A stretch of 64,000 nt of DNA from WTFY01 sp965205275. GTDB taxonomy: Bacteria > Pseudomonadota > Gammaproteobacteria > UBA4575. The notes under the pieces were generated by a model. That model saw only the letters and a list, made by a program, of their open reading frames with translations, did no database searches and was not told the origin of the DNA. The stretch lies in NCBI GenBank assembly GCA_965205275.1, contig OZ242168.1, positions 1,116,001 through 1,180,000 of the forward strand. Reading direction: 5' to 3'. Both the position numbers and the translations under genes were made by a program. Shown piece after piece: positions 26,758 through 36,151 of this stretch; within the stretch, counting starts at the first letter, position 1; each line of letters begins with the position of its first letter.

Positions 26758-28461
26758 TTATTGCCCTTGGGTGTGTGCAGGCAGATCGGCAAAAGCGGCC
26801 TGCTTTTGGGCAAAATCTTTTTTGCCGGCATTGATTTGCTGACTGTGAAATGCACGCGCGGCCTGTATAAAACCGGTGAATAATGGATGCCCGACGCGAG
26901 GCGTAGAGGTAAATTCCGGATGAAACTGACACCCTATAAACCAGGGATGACTGCTTATCTCTATAACTTCAGCCAGCGCATCATCTGCAGAGGTGCCTGT
27001 AAAAGAAAGCCCGGCATCCTGCAGACTGGCCATAAATGTACTGTTAAATTCGTAACGGTGGCGATGCCGTTCCGCTATGGACTCCCTGCCATATAACTCC
27101 TGCACCAGGGATCCCGGGTGCAGCTTGCATTCCTGTTCCCCCAAGCGCATTGAGCCACCCAGATCAGAAATTTTGCTGCGCCGCTCAATGCTCCCGGCAC
27201 GGTCCTGCCATTCAGTAATCAATGCAATCACTGGACTCCTGGCATCCTGTTTGAACTCAGTGCTGTGGGCATCTTCAAGGCCTGCAACATGGCGGGCATA
27301 GTCAATCACAGCGACCTGCATACCCAGACAAATACCGAGGTAAGGCACGTTATGCTCTCGTGCATAACGTGAGGCTGTAATTTTCCCTTCTATGCCCCGC
27401 TTGCCAAATCCCCCAGGAATAAGGATTGCGTCCAGACCCTCAAGCATGGCCACACCGCTTGTTTCTATACTTTCCGAATCAATGTACTGGATATTCACCT
27501 TGGTACGGGTATGAATACCGGCATGGGTGAGTGCTTCATTCAATGATTTGTAGGACTCGGTAAGGCCGACATATTTGCCTACCATCCCCACCGTGACTTC
27601 AGTCTCTGGAAACTCAATGGCATGTACTACCTCTTTCCAGTCTTTCAACTGTGTAGCAGGCAGATCAAGCTGAAATTTTTCTGCAATAATCGTATCCAGA
27701 CCTTGTGAATGCAGCCAGAGTGGCAGCTTGTAGATTGTGCTCACATCCACTGTAGAGATAACTGCCTTTTCCTCAACGTTTGTAAACAGGGCAATTTTCT
27801 TACGCTGCTCTTCCGGCAAAGCACGATCTGAACGACACAAAAGTATGTCAGGCTGAATACCAATAGACCTGAGTTCCTTGACTGAATGCTGTGTCGGTTT
27901 TGTTTTCATCTCGCCCGAGGCCTGGATATACGGCACCAGAGTCAGATGAATATACAGGGTACTCCTGCGCCCCAGTTCCACACCCAATTGGCGTATTGCC
28001 TCCAGAAAAGGAAGTGATTCAATATCGCCTACAGTACCGCCAATCTCCACCAGTGCAACATCAGCCCCTCGTGTGCTTTCCTGCACACACCGGTTAATCT
28101 CGTTGGTAATATGCGGGATCACCTGTACCGTACCGCCGAGATAGTCTCCCCGGCGTTCTTTACGAATTACATTTTCATAAATCTGTCCAGTGGTGAAGTT
28201 ATTGTTTTTACTGGAACGAAAGTTTACAAATCGCTCATAATGGCCCAAGTCCAGGTCGGTCTCAGCACCGTCTGCGGTTACAAACACCTCACCATGCTGA
28301 AAAGGGCTCATGGTGCCTGGGTCTACATTGATGTACGGATCCAGCTTCATGAGACTCACTTTAAGTCCGCGAGCTTCCAGAATTGCACCCAAGGAGGCCG
28401 ATGCGATGCCTTTGCCAAGTGAAGAAACCACACCGCCTGTGATGAATATATAACGCGTCAT
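26758..28461 (-). CDS. pyrG: CTP synthase
   Basis: PyrG aminates UTP to CTP using glutamine. The N-terminal synthase domain begins YIFITGGVVSSLGKGI and contains the conserved DPYINVDPGTMSPFQHGEV loop. The C-terminal class I glutaminase domain has the nucleophile Cys in YLGICLGMQ (about residue 385) and the His/Glu pair in GCQFHPEFTS (about 522). The protein is 567 residues, about 20 longer than E. coli PyrG because of a Gln- and Ala-rich tail after the glutaminase domain. The ATG at 28461 is chosen over one seven codons upstream. Confidence 0.97.
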   Translation of the reverse strand: MTRYIFITGGVVSSLGKGIASASLGAILEARGLKVSLMKLDPYINVDPGTMSPFQHGEVFVTADGAETDLDLGHYERFVNFRSSKNNNFTTGQIYENVIRKERRGDYLGGTVQVIPHITNEINRCVQESTRGADVALVEIGGTVGDIESLPFLEAIRQLGVELGRRSTLYIHLTLVPYIQASGEMKTKPTQHSVKELRSIGIQPDILLCRSDRALPEEQRKKIALFTNVEEKAVISTVDVSTIYKLPLWLHSQGLDTIIAEKFQLDLPATQLKDWKEVVHAIEFPETEVTVGMVGKYVGLTESYKSLNEALTHAGIHTRTKVNIQYIDSESIETSGVAMLEGLDAILIPGGFGKRGIEGKITASRYAREHNVPYLGICLGMQVAVIDYARHVAGLEDAHSTEFKQDARSPVIALITEWQDRAGSIERRSKISDLGGSMRLGEQECKLHPGSLVQELYGRESIAERHRHRYEFNSTFMASLQDAGLSFTGTSADDALAEVIEISSHPWFIGCQFHPEFTSTPRVGHPLFTGFIQAARAFHSQQINAGKKDFAQKQAAFADLPAHTQGQ

Positions 28462-28610
28462 TGGGCCATCATATGCATCCACACCTGCACAGCTAAAAAT
28501 AATGCCGGAAAGAAAGTGTATTCAAGACGGGATTGAAGCCTAGCAAAACTGCGCAAGATTTTCCAGTCGCAGACCAGGATATCTACAGCCTGACATTATT
28601 TAAGACAGCT
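28462..28610. promoter_or_regulatory. Presumed promoter region of pyrG-kdsA-eno
   Basis: This 149-bp gap between tilS and pyrG is one of the wider gaps in the long minus-strand block and should hold the start of the pyrG transcript. On the minus strand a TTGAAT at about 28516-28521 is followed about 15 bases later by CATTAT, a weak promoter-like pair with short spacing. No typical initially transcribed C-rich or G-rich control sequence was recognised. Confidence 0.3.
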
Positions 28611-29879
28611 TCACCAGAGGGCTGCATTCCAGTACCCCAGTACGGAAATCAGTTGGCCATTGTAGTATAGCAATGGAATATGGTCCCTCTCCCAAGGCGG
28701 AATACCCCCTTCCTGAAAGAGATTTTTCAATGACCTGTGATGCTTTTCTCCAAATAGTCTGATGCGCTCCCCACCCCTTCGAAATTGTACCGTAAGCTCT
28801 TGTACCCCTTCAGGCACTGCAACACCAAGCTGTTGCAGGTCCGAGAAGTAAAGGGTCCGGTTGAGGCTTTCGATCACCAGAGGCCTGTCCACCCTCCATT
28901 GAAATATCTGACTGGAATCATGCAGCGATACAGGGCGCAGCAAATACAGGTGATCACGGTAGCGGCGTATTTCTCCATCTGCCCAAGCTTGCACAGGTGC
29001 AGATTCCAAGTCCTGTATATACACAATATCCTCGGCAATACCGTCCAGTAATTTTTTGCTAGGCGCCCGCATGGCATGCGCTTTTATCCAGCCACGCAGT
29101 GCATTTTTCAGTCTGGCAATCCCCAGACGCTGCAAACCCTTGATATTCAGTATATGGGCATGTTCCGTTGCGGCAGCCTGTACATCCAGGCTTGCAAGCT
29201 CATGCAGGCACTGCACGGCATCACCCTGTAAACCGGCTGTACGGGAAAGTGTCTGCACGGCCCCCGGCCAGCGCCGAACAAGTTCGGGCATGACCTTAGC
29301 GCGCAGGTAATTGCGATCGAAGTCCAATGACTTATTGGCAGGATCCTCTACCCAGACCAGGGAATTCTGTCGTGCATACTCATTCAATTCTGCCCGTGAG
29401 AAACCAAGTAACGGGCGTAGATGCCTGCCATGTACAAGTGTCTGGTCCATGCACATAGCAGCCAGCCCGGCAGGACCGGCACCACGCAAAAGTTGCAGCA
29501 ACAGGGTTTCGGCCTGATCATCCTTATGATGTGCAGTCACCAGTGCATCCTGCGGACCAACCTGCTCAAATAACAATCCGTACCTTGCCTGGCGCGCATT
29601 TTCCTCAATGCTTTGCTGCGGCAATTTTTCCACCTTTGCATGGGTCAGCGTATATGCAATCTCCCATTGCCTGCATATTGCATGGCAATGTTCTTGCCAT
29701 TGCTCACACTCCTGTTGCAAGTGATGATTGACATGCACGGCACGCAAGGGCAACCCGAGTCTTTTCATGCCATGCAGCAACACAGTCGAATCCATACCAC
29801 CGCTGAAGGCGATGATATAACGGGAAACAAACTGGAGTTGCCCAAAGAAGTGTTGCAAAAAAGAATCAATCGACTGCAT
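28611..29879 (-). CDS. tilS: tRNA(Ile)-lysidine synthase
   Basis: TilS converts C34 of the AUA-reading tRNA-Ile2 to lysidine, which changes both its codon and its amino-acid identity. The N-terminal PP-loop ATPase motif is IAFSGGMDSTVL (residues 23-34), followed by VTAHHKDDQAETLLLQLLRG, a TilS signature. The C-terminal half contains the tRNA-binding domains ending in GGERIRLFGEKHHRSLKNL. The 422-residue length matches the long, enterobacterial-type TilS. It follows accA by 42 bp, the standard order. Confidence 0.95.
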   Translation of the reverse strand: MQSIDSFLQHFFGQLQFVSRYIIAFSGGMDSTVLLHGMKRLGLPLRAVHVNHHLQQECEQWQEHCHAICRQWEIAYTLTHAKVEKLPQQSIEENARQARYGLLFEQVGPQDALVTAHHKDDQAETLLLQLLRGAGPAGLAAMCMDQTLVHGRHLRPLLGFSRAELNEYARQNSLVWVEDPANKSLDFDRNYLRAKVMPELVRRWPGAVQTLSRTAGLQGDAVQCLHELASLDVQAAATEHAHILNIKGLQRLGIARLKNALRGWIKAHAMRAPSKKLLDGIAEDIVYIQDLESAPVQAWADGEIRRYRDHLYLLRPVSLHDSSQIFQWRVDRPLVIESLNRTLYFSDLQQLGVAVPEGVQELTVQFRRGGERIRLFGEKHHRSLKNLFQEGGIPPWERDHIPLLYYNGQLISVLGYWNAALW

Positions 29880-29921
29880 GGAACAGGTTGCCTTTTTGCA
29901 TGCAAACGTCAGCGAGACAAA

Positions 29922-30875
29922 TTACTTGAATGTTCCGTATTGAGTAAGGCGTTTATAACGGGCTGCAAGCAAATCATCGATGCTCATGGAATTCATTCTT
30001 CTCAGGGTACTGGTGAGTGCTTTACGCACGTTTTCACATGTGGTCTCAGTATCCCGGTGTGCACCTCCCAGCGGCTCCTCAATAATCTCATCAATCAGTT
30101 TTAACTCTTTCAAGCGTTGTGCGGTAATGCCAAGCGCAATCGCAGCATCCTCAGCCTTGCCGGCATCTTTCCAGAGAATTGATGCACATCCTTCCGGAGA
30201 AATCACCGAATAAGTGCTGTAACTCAACATCGACAAATAATCACATACGCCAATTGCAAGCGCTCCACCAGAGCCGCCCTCGCCAATGATCGTACATAAA
30301 ATGGGTGTTCGCAATTCAGACATGCGCTGCAAATTCAATGCAATAGCCTGACTCTGACCCCGCTCCTCTGCACCAATGCCCGGATAGGCCCCGGGTGTAT
30401 CGACAAAAGTCAATACCGGTAACCTGAAGCGCTCAGCCAGTTCCATAATTCTTAATGCCTTGCGATATCCTTCAGGTCGCGGCATGCCAAAATTACGTTG
30501 TATGTTTTCATTGGTATTACGTCCTTTCTGATGACCGATTATCGCCACAGACTGTTTATCGAATTTGGCGATGCCTGCGATAATTGCAGCATCATCTGCG
30601 TACATACGATCACCATGCAATTCGGTGAAGCCTGTAAACAGCTGGCCAATGTAATCCAGGGTATAGGGCCGCTTGGGGTGGCGGGCAAGCTGTGCGACCT
30701 GCCACGGACTGAGGTTGCGAAAGATCGATTCAATCAGGCTTTGGGATTTGGTTTGCAATCGGATAATCTCTTCATTGAGATTAAATTCATTGGCACCTTC
30801 AACCAGCCTCAATTCATCGATCTTGGCCTCCAACTCTGCAATGGGTTGTTCAAAATCAAGGTAGTCAGGGTTCAT
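29922..30875 (-). CDS. accA: Acetyl-CoA carboxylase carboxyltransferase subunit alpha
   Basis: AccA, with AccD, moves the carboxyl group from biotin to acetyl-CoA to form malonyl-CoA, the first committed step of fatty-acid synthesis. The 317-residue protein opens LDFEQPIAELEAKI and has the crotonase-fold oxyanion region seen in FVDTPGAYPGIGAEERGQ and GEGGSGGALAI. The start at 30875 gives the family-typical N-terminus. accD is not in the window. dnaE lies 50 bp upstream and tilS follows. Confidence 0.97.
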   Translation of the reverse strand: MNPDYLDFEQPIAELEAKIDELRLVEGANEFNLNEEIIRLQTKSQSLIESIFRNLSPWQVAQLARHPKRPYTLDYIGQLFTGFTELHGDRMYADDAAIIAGIAKFDKQSVAIIGHQKGRNTNENIQRNFGMPRPEGYRKALRIMELAERFRLPVLTFVDTPGAYPGIGAEERGQSQAIALNLQRMSELRTPILCTIIGEGGSGGALAIGVCDYLSMLSYSTYSVISPEGCASILWKDAGKAEDAAIALGITAQRLKELKLIDEIIEEPLGGAHRDTETTCENVRKALTSTLRRMNSMSIDDLLAARYKRLTQYGTFK

Positions 30876-30925
30876 CCTAAAACTCAGTTGAAACACTTTT
30901 TATCATGTGAAGTGACGATCTGTAA

Positions 30926-33900
30926 TCATGCATTAGTCACCGGCTTCTTGTATACAACATTTGCGCTCAGAACCTCAGATATTCCTCTCAGATGCCGTAG
31001 CAATTTTTCATCAAGGGAAACATTCCAGTCTTCCGGAAATTCCAGTCGTGCCGCCACTGAGTTACTTTCATATTCAACAAGAATAGAGCAGTTGCCATCT
31101 TTAAAGGGAAGCAGATGCTGCTGCAGGTCCTGCACCCAGGAAGATGATGTTCCACTGGTCTTAACCTTTATATTCAACGAGGTGCCATAGTGTTTCACGT
31201 ACTCATCAAAATTCCATATTTCATTGGCACGAACACGTACTCGCTCTGTAAACTCATCCCACCCCAGACTGCCCTTGATGATCAGTATGGCATCCTTGAC
31301 CAGTAAATGGTTAAACCTTGCATAGTCATTGGCAAATACAGCCACATCAATTCTTCCGGTATTATCATCCAGCGTCAGAAATGCGAGGCGGCCCTTGGCG
31401 CTGTTGCGCAGTCTTATCTGATCCAGCAATCCTGCAACCAGAACTTCCTTGCCGGTTTCCTCACGAGCCGACCGTGGCTGTCTGGCGTAATGCCCATTGT
31501 TCAACAGTTCCCCAACCGTGTTATTGGTAATTTTTTTCAATTCACCCTGATACCGCTTGATCGGATGGCCGGTCAGGTAAAGCCCTAGTGTCTGGCGCTC
31601 CCCGGATAACTTCCTTTCATCGTCCCATTCTGCAATGACCTGCACCTTGTCCGCTTTCATGTTTGTCTCAACATAAGCAAACATATCATTTTGCCCGGCA
31701 TCGCTGTCACGCTGGCACTGATCGGCATGACGCAATGCTTTATCAAGATGCTCAAACAGGCTAGCACGGGTATGGCCAAAGCAGTCCATTGCACCAGCAC
31801 GTATCAAGGCCTCAATACAACGTCTGTTGACTTTTTGTGAGCCCAGGCACAGACAGAAGTCATCCAGACTTTTGTACGCGCCCTGCTGGTTGCGCACTTC
31901 TACAATCTGCTGGACCGCAGCCTGTCCCACCCCTTTGATGGCACCCAGACCATACAGGATATTTTTATCATCCGGCACAGTAAAGTCATAGTGGGAGCTG
32001 TTGATATCCGGTGACAGTACTCCAAGACCCAACCCTCGACACTCATCAATAAGATTGACTACCTTGTCGGTATTGTCAATATCAGAAGACATCACCGACG
32101 ACATAAACTCAGCAGGAAAATGTGTTTTCAGCCAGACCGTCTGGTATGCCAGCAACGCATACGCTACCGAGTGAGATTTATTAAACCCGTACCCCGCAAA
32201 CTTTTCCATTAGATCAAAAATGTGGTTCGCTTTTTCTTTATGCACACCACGCTGTACAGCACCTGATACAAAAACTGTTCTTTGCTGTGCCATTTCTTCA
32301 AGCTTTTTCTTACCCATGGCACGCCGTAAAATATCCGCGCCACCCAAAGTATATCCAGCGAGTATTTGTGCAATCTGCATCACTTGCTCCTGATACAGGA
32401 TCACCCCATAGGTTTGCTTGAGGACCGGCTCTAGAGCGGGGTGAAAATAATCTACCCGTGCACCGTGCTTACGTAAAATAAAATCTTCTACCATACCCGA
32501 TTGCAGTGGACCAGGACGGTACAATGCCACCAAGGCGACAATGTCGCTAAAGCTGTCCGGCTTGAGTCTTTTGATGATGTCCTTGATACCACTGGATTCA
32601 AGCTGAAACACTGCAGTGGTTTGCCAGCGTTTCAGCGTCTCATATGCCGCCTTGTCATCAAGTGGTATTTCATCGATATGGATACGTGGCCGGCCCTGCT
32701 GGTTGAGTTTTTCATTAGCGATGCGAACGGTGTTATCAATAATGGTAAGTGTGCGCAACCCCAGGAAATCAAATTTAACCAAACCAATGGTCTCAACATC
32801 ATCCTTATCCAGCTGTGTAACCACATTGGTGCCACCCGCCTCACAATACAAAGGGGTAAACTCGGTGAGTTCAGAAGGTGCGATCACTACTCCACCGGCG
32901 TGCTTGCCTGCATTACGCACGAGACCCTCAAGGCTTTTGGCCATGTCCATGACCGTGCGTATATCCTGTTCGCTCTCATACTGTTCCTGCAGTGCAGGCT
33001 CACGCTCCAGTGCCTTGTTCAAGGTCATACCGACTTCAAACGGAATTAGCTTGGCAATGCGGTCGATAAACCCGTAAGGATATCCAAGCACGCGACCGAC
33101 ATCGCGTACCACTGCACGTGCGGCCATACTGCCATAGGTAATAATCTGGCTGACATGGGTCTGTCCATAGCGTTGCGCTACGTATTCAATCACACGATCA
33201 CGGTTCGCCATGCAAAAATCAATATCAAAGTCGGGCATGGACACACGTTCGGGGTTTAAAAAGCGTTCAAACAGCAAGTCGTACTGCAATGGATCAATAT
33301 CGGTAATGCCCAGCGAATAGGAAACCAGAGACCCGGCACCCGAACCCCGACCGGGCCCCACTGGTATGGCATTTTCTTTTGCCCATCTTATAAAGTCAGC
33401 CACAATGAGAAAATACCCTGCATACCCCATTGCGTTTATGACTTCCAATTCGCTATGCAGCCGCGCCGAATACTCTTTCATTGCAGATGAACCTTTGATG
33501 CCTTTTTTCTCCAGGCGTCGCGACAACCCTTTTTCGGCTTCAGAAAGCATATATTCCTGTGGCTCAAGTGAATCCGGTATTGGAAATTTTGGCAATACAC
33601 TGTCACCAAAGTTCAGGGTGACATTGCAGCGTTTGGCAATTTCGATGCTATTGGTGATGGCTTCTGGAATATCCGCAAACAGCTCTGCCATATCTTCGCT
33701 GCTGCGAAGATATTGCTGCCTGGAATAGAGGCGTGGTCGGCGCGGATCATTCAATACACAGCCTGTCTGGATGCAGACACGTGCTTCATGTGCCTCAAAA
33801 TCCTGGCTGTATAAAAATCGCACATTGTTGCTCGCCACCACCGGCAGGGAAAATTTTACGGCCAGCTCCAGTGCCTCACAGATGTACTGTTCCTCTTCAT

Positions 33901-34420
33901 CACGACCAGTACGCTGCAGTTCAATGTAGTAATTATCGATAAAATGCGAGCACCAGAATTCGATATATGCACTGGCCAGACTCTCGTCCCCTGCAACAAT
34001 TGCCTTGCCGACATCTCCATCTTCTGCCCCTGACAATACAATCAGGTCCTGTCCTGAGCCGACCAGCCAGTTGCGTTGCAAAACTGGACCGCTGACGTCC
34101 TGGTTTTCAAGATAAGCCCGCGTAACCAGTTTGGTCAGCATTTTATATCCCTTCTCATTCCTGCACAGGAAAACAATTCTGGAATCCGGCTCTTCAGGCG
34201 ACAAACCCGATACCCGAGCTTCAAGGCCAATAATGGGCTTCACTCCATGACGAATTGCAGCCTGATAGAACTTTACTAACGCAAATAAATTATTCACATC
34301 TGTAAGGGCTACTGAAGCCATCCCCTGCCTGCTCACGGATTCCATGAGTTTAGGCACACGTACAATACTGTCTATGAGTGAGTATTCAGTGTGTAGATGC
34401 AGATGTACAAATTGTCTCAT
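30926..34420 (-). CDS. dnaE: DNA polymerase III subunit alpha
   Basis: DnaE is the replicative polymerase of the chromosome. The 1164-residue protein has the N-terminal PHP domain (FVHLHLHTEYSLIDS at residues 4-18), the polymerase palm with the catalytic Asp pair in SMPDFDIDF (about residue 400), the helix-hairpin-helix segment (about 830-900) and the OB fold (about 980-1070; LAFLTLDDNTGRIDV). I chose the ATG at 34420, which places the PHP motif at the usual distance from the N-terminus. The rnhB stop lies 33 bp upstream. Confidence 0.98.
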   Translation of the reverse strand: MRQFVHLHLHTEYSLIDSIVRVPKLMESVSRQGMASVALTDVNNLFALVKFYQAAIRHGVKPIIGLEARVSGLSPEEPDSRIVFLCRNEKGYKMLTKLVTRAYLENQDVSGPVLQRNWLVGSGQDLIVLSGAEDGDVGKAIVAGDESLASAYIEFWCSHFIDNYYIELQRTGRDEEEQYICEALELAVKFSLPVVASNNVRFLYSQDFEAHEARVCIQTGCVLNDPRRPRLYSRQQYLRSSEDMAELFADIPEAITNSIEIAKRCNVTLNFGDSVLPKFPIPDSLEPQEYMLSEAEKGLSRRLEKKGIKGSSAMKEYSARLHSELEVINAMGYAGYFLIVADFIRWAKENAIPVGPGRGSGAGSLVSYSLGITDIDPLQYDLLFERFLNPERVSMPDFDIDFCMANRDRVIEYVAQRYGQTHVSQIITYGSMAARAVVRDVGRVLGYPYGFIDRIAKLIPFEVGMTLNKALEREPALQEQYESEQDIRTVMDMAKSLEGLVRNAGKHAGGVVIAPSELTEFTPLYCEAGGTNVVTQLDKDDVETIGLVKFDFLGLRTLTIIDNTVRIANEKLNQQGRPRIHIDEIPLDDKAAYETLKRWQTTAVFQLESSGIKDIIKRLKPDSFSDIVALVALYRPGPLQSGMVEDFILRKHGARVDYFHPALEPVLKQTYGVILYQEQVMQIAQILAGYTLGGADILRRAMGKKKLEEMAQQRTVFVSGAVQRGVHKEKANHIFDLMEKFAGYGFNKSHSVAYALLAYQTVWLKTHFPAEFMSSVMSSDIDNTDKVVNLIDECRGLGLGVLSPDINSSHYDFTVPDDKNILYGLGAIKGVGQAAVQQIVEVRNQQGAYKSLDDFCLCLGSQKVNRRCIEALIRAGAMDCFGHTRASLFEHLDKALRHADQCQRDSDAGQNDMFAYVETNMKADKVQVIAEWDDERKLSGERQTLGLYLTGHPIKRYQGELKKITNNTVGELLNNGHYARQPRSAREETGKEVLVAGLLDQIRLRNSAKGRLAFLTLDDNTGRIDVAVFANDYARFNHLLVKDAILIIKGSLGWDEFTERVRVRANEIWNFDEYVKHYGTSLNIKVKTSGTSSSWVQDLQQHLLPFKDGNCSILVEYESNSVAARLEFPEDWNVSLDEKLLRHLRGISEVLSANVVYKKPVTNA

Positions 34421-34453
34421 CGCTTGCCTGATAACTGTTATTTGAATGCACAA

Positions 34454-35092
34454 TCAACCGCTTTGCTTTTTAGCCCTGGAGTTCGACCTACCGGTCTGCA
34501 AATGCAGCACATCCCTGACAGGGCGGTAGCTTTTACGGTGCAGATCAGAGGGACCGTGTTCCTGCAGGGCGGCAATATGCTGTGCGGTCGGATACCCCTT
34601 GTGCCGGTCGAAACCATATTGCGAGTAGGTATTATGGTATTTGAGCATTTCTTCATCACGCGTAACTTTGGCCAGTATGGAGGCAGCACTAATGACCGGG
34701 ACAGACTGGTCGCCTTTTACAATGGCCGTACAGGGTGTCGCCAGTTCAGGGCAGTACAAACCATCCACCAGAACACGCACAACTTCGAATGGCACCGCAT
34801 TCCAGGCGCGCTGCATTGCAAGTAATGTTGCATTATGGACATTTAGCTTGTCTATTTCGACAGCCGTAGCCCGTCCCACTGCCCAGCAAACGGCCTTGGA
34901 TCTGATCTCCTCAAAAAGCTGCCTGCGTCTCTTGGAGGAAAGCTTTTTAGAATCCTTCAAACCTCCTACAGGCTGGTCCGGATGCAAAATCACGGCAGCA
35001 GCAACCACCGGCCCGGCCAGCGAGCCACGACCGGCCTCATCGATCCCGGCCACCTGTGCAAACGAGTATATATTGTCTTCTATCAACAGCAA
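34454..35092 (-). CDS. rnhB: Ribonuclease HII
   Basis: RNase HII cuts RNA in RNA-DNA hybrids and starts removal of single ribonucleotides from DNA. The first catalytic pair is in GIDEAGRGSLAGPV (Asp18 and Glu19), with further conserved segments DSKKLSSKRR and the Asp in VLVDGLYCP; the metal-binding SAASILAKVTRDEEM is intact. The length (212) is standard. In E. coli rnhB follows lpxB directly; here gnnA-gnnB-lpxB sit upstream in the opposite direction, so rnhB has become the first gene of its transcript. Confidence 0.96.
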   Translation of the reverse strand: MLLIEDNIYSFAQVAGIDEAGRGSLAGPVVAAAVILHPDQPVGGLKDSKKLSSKRRRQLFEEIRSKAVCWAVGRATAVEIDKLNVHNATLLAMQRAWNAVPFEVVRVLVDGLYCPELATPCTAIVKGDQSVPVISAASILAKVTRDEEMLKYHNTYSQYGFDRHKGYPTAQHIAALQEHGPSDLHRKSYRPVRDVLHLQTGRSNSRAKKQSG

Positions 35093-35188
35093 TTGATCAA
35101 AAACTAACCAGCTTGCGTAATGTAAGGGTTAGTGGTCAGCACACAAACTTGTATACTGCACATTTGTTTGAAGGATACTGGAAATAAA
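35093..35188. promoter_or_regulatory. Divergent region between rnhB and gnnA
   Basis: Promoters for the minus-strand rnhB-dnaE-accA run and for the plus-strand gnnA-gnnB-lpxB run should both be within or near this 96-bp gap. I cannot define a convincing -35/-10 pair in either direction. A GGA stands 7-9 bases before the gnnA GTG as a likely ribosome-binding site. Confidence 0.35.
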
Positions 35189-36121
35189 GTGTCAGAGATA
35201 CAAACAGCTGTGATCGGTGCGGGCCATTTAGGCAAGTTTCATGCACAAAAATTTTATCAGCTGGAAAACAGTACATTAATTGCTGTTGCAGACAAGGACT
35301 TTGGAAAGGCACAGGAGGTGGCGGCAGCAACTTCATGTACCCCCGTCGCTGACTATCACGAACTCCTTGGGCAGGTGGATGCAGTCAGTATTGTCGTGCC
35401 TACGGATCTGCACTTTGATGTGGCACAGAAATTTCTTTGTAATCAATCTCATGTTCTGGTTGAGAAACCGATAACCACTACACTGGATCAGGCCGATACA
35501 CTGATTGCCTTGGCCAGGCAGCATGACAAGATTTTACAGGTGGGACATCTGGAGCGCTTCAATCCTGCAATCATAGCACTGGAAGAGGAACTGACCGAGG
35601 CCAGATTCATAGAATCCCATCGCATGGCACCATACAAACCACGCGGTACAGAGGTCAACGTGATCCTTGACCTGATGATCCATGATATCGATATCATTCT
35701 CGATATCGTAAAATCAGATGTAGAGAAGATTGATGCCAGAGGCACATCGGTACTGTCTAACGATATTGATATCGCGAATGCTCGTATTGTTTTTAAAAAC
35801 GGATGTGTTGCAAATATTACTGCCAGCCGGGTAAGTACTGCAACAGCTCGTAAAATGCGCATTTTCCAAAATGAAGCCTATCTCTCTGTCGATTTTCAAA
35901 ACCGTGAACTGGCAGTTTATCGAAAAGGAAAACAGGAAATGTACCCCGGTGTACCTAATATTGACGTACAGAAAACCTGTTGTGGTACATTCGATGCACT
36001 GTTAACTGAAATTGACAGCTTTTTAAACTGCATTGCAAACGGATCTCTGCCCAAGGTTACCGGGCAAGACGGCAAGCGTGCCCTGCAAACTGCTATTTCA
36101 ATCAGTGAGCAACTGACCTAG
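35189..36121 (+). CDS. gnnA: Gfo/Idh/MocA family dehydrogenase, probable UDP-GlcNAc 3-dehydrogenase GnnA
   Basis: The protein is a NAD-binding sugar dehydrogenase. The Rossmann loop is IGAGHLGKFHA (residues 9-19) and the family hallmark is VEKP (residues 91-94). GnnA of Acidithiobacillus ferrooxidans oxidises the 3-OH of UDP-GlcNAc so that GnnB can aminate it. Assignment rests on three points: the fold, the aminotransferase gene following after 30 bp, and the position inside the lpxA-lpxB cluster, the same context known for A. ferrooxidans. The 310-residue length fits. The GTG at 35189 was chosen because it begins close to the Rossmann strand; the frame continues upstream through non-conserved residues. 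The exact substrate is inferred. Confidence 0.82.
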   Translation: MSEIQTAVIGAGHLGKFHAQKFYQLENSTLIAVADKDFGKAQEVAAATSCTPVADYHELLGQVDAVSIVVPTDLHFDVAQKFLCNQSHVLVEKPITTTLDQADTLIALARQHDKILQVGHLERFNPAIIALEEELTEARFIESHRMAPYKPRGTEVNVILDLMIHDIDIILDIVKSDVEKIDARGTSVLSNDIDIANARIVFKNGCVANITASRVSTATARKMRIFQNEAYLSVDFQNRELAVYRKGKQEMYPGVPNIDVQKTCCGTFDALLTEIDSFLNCIANGSLPKVTGQDGKRALQTAISISEQLT

Positions 36122-36151
36122 CCCCCTCAACTCACCCGGAATACACCGTCA

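Noticed and set aside
26747..26932. N-terminal extension of KdsA
   Set aside because: It overlaps the pyrG 3' coding end and the family start is at 26746.
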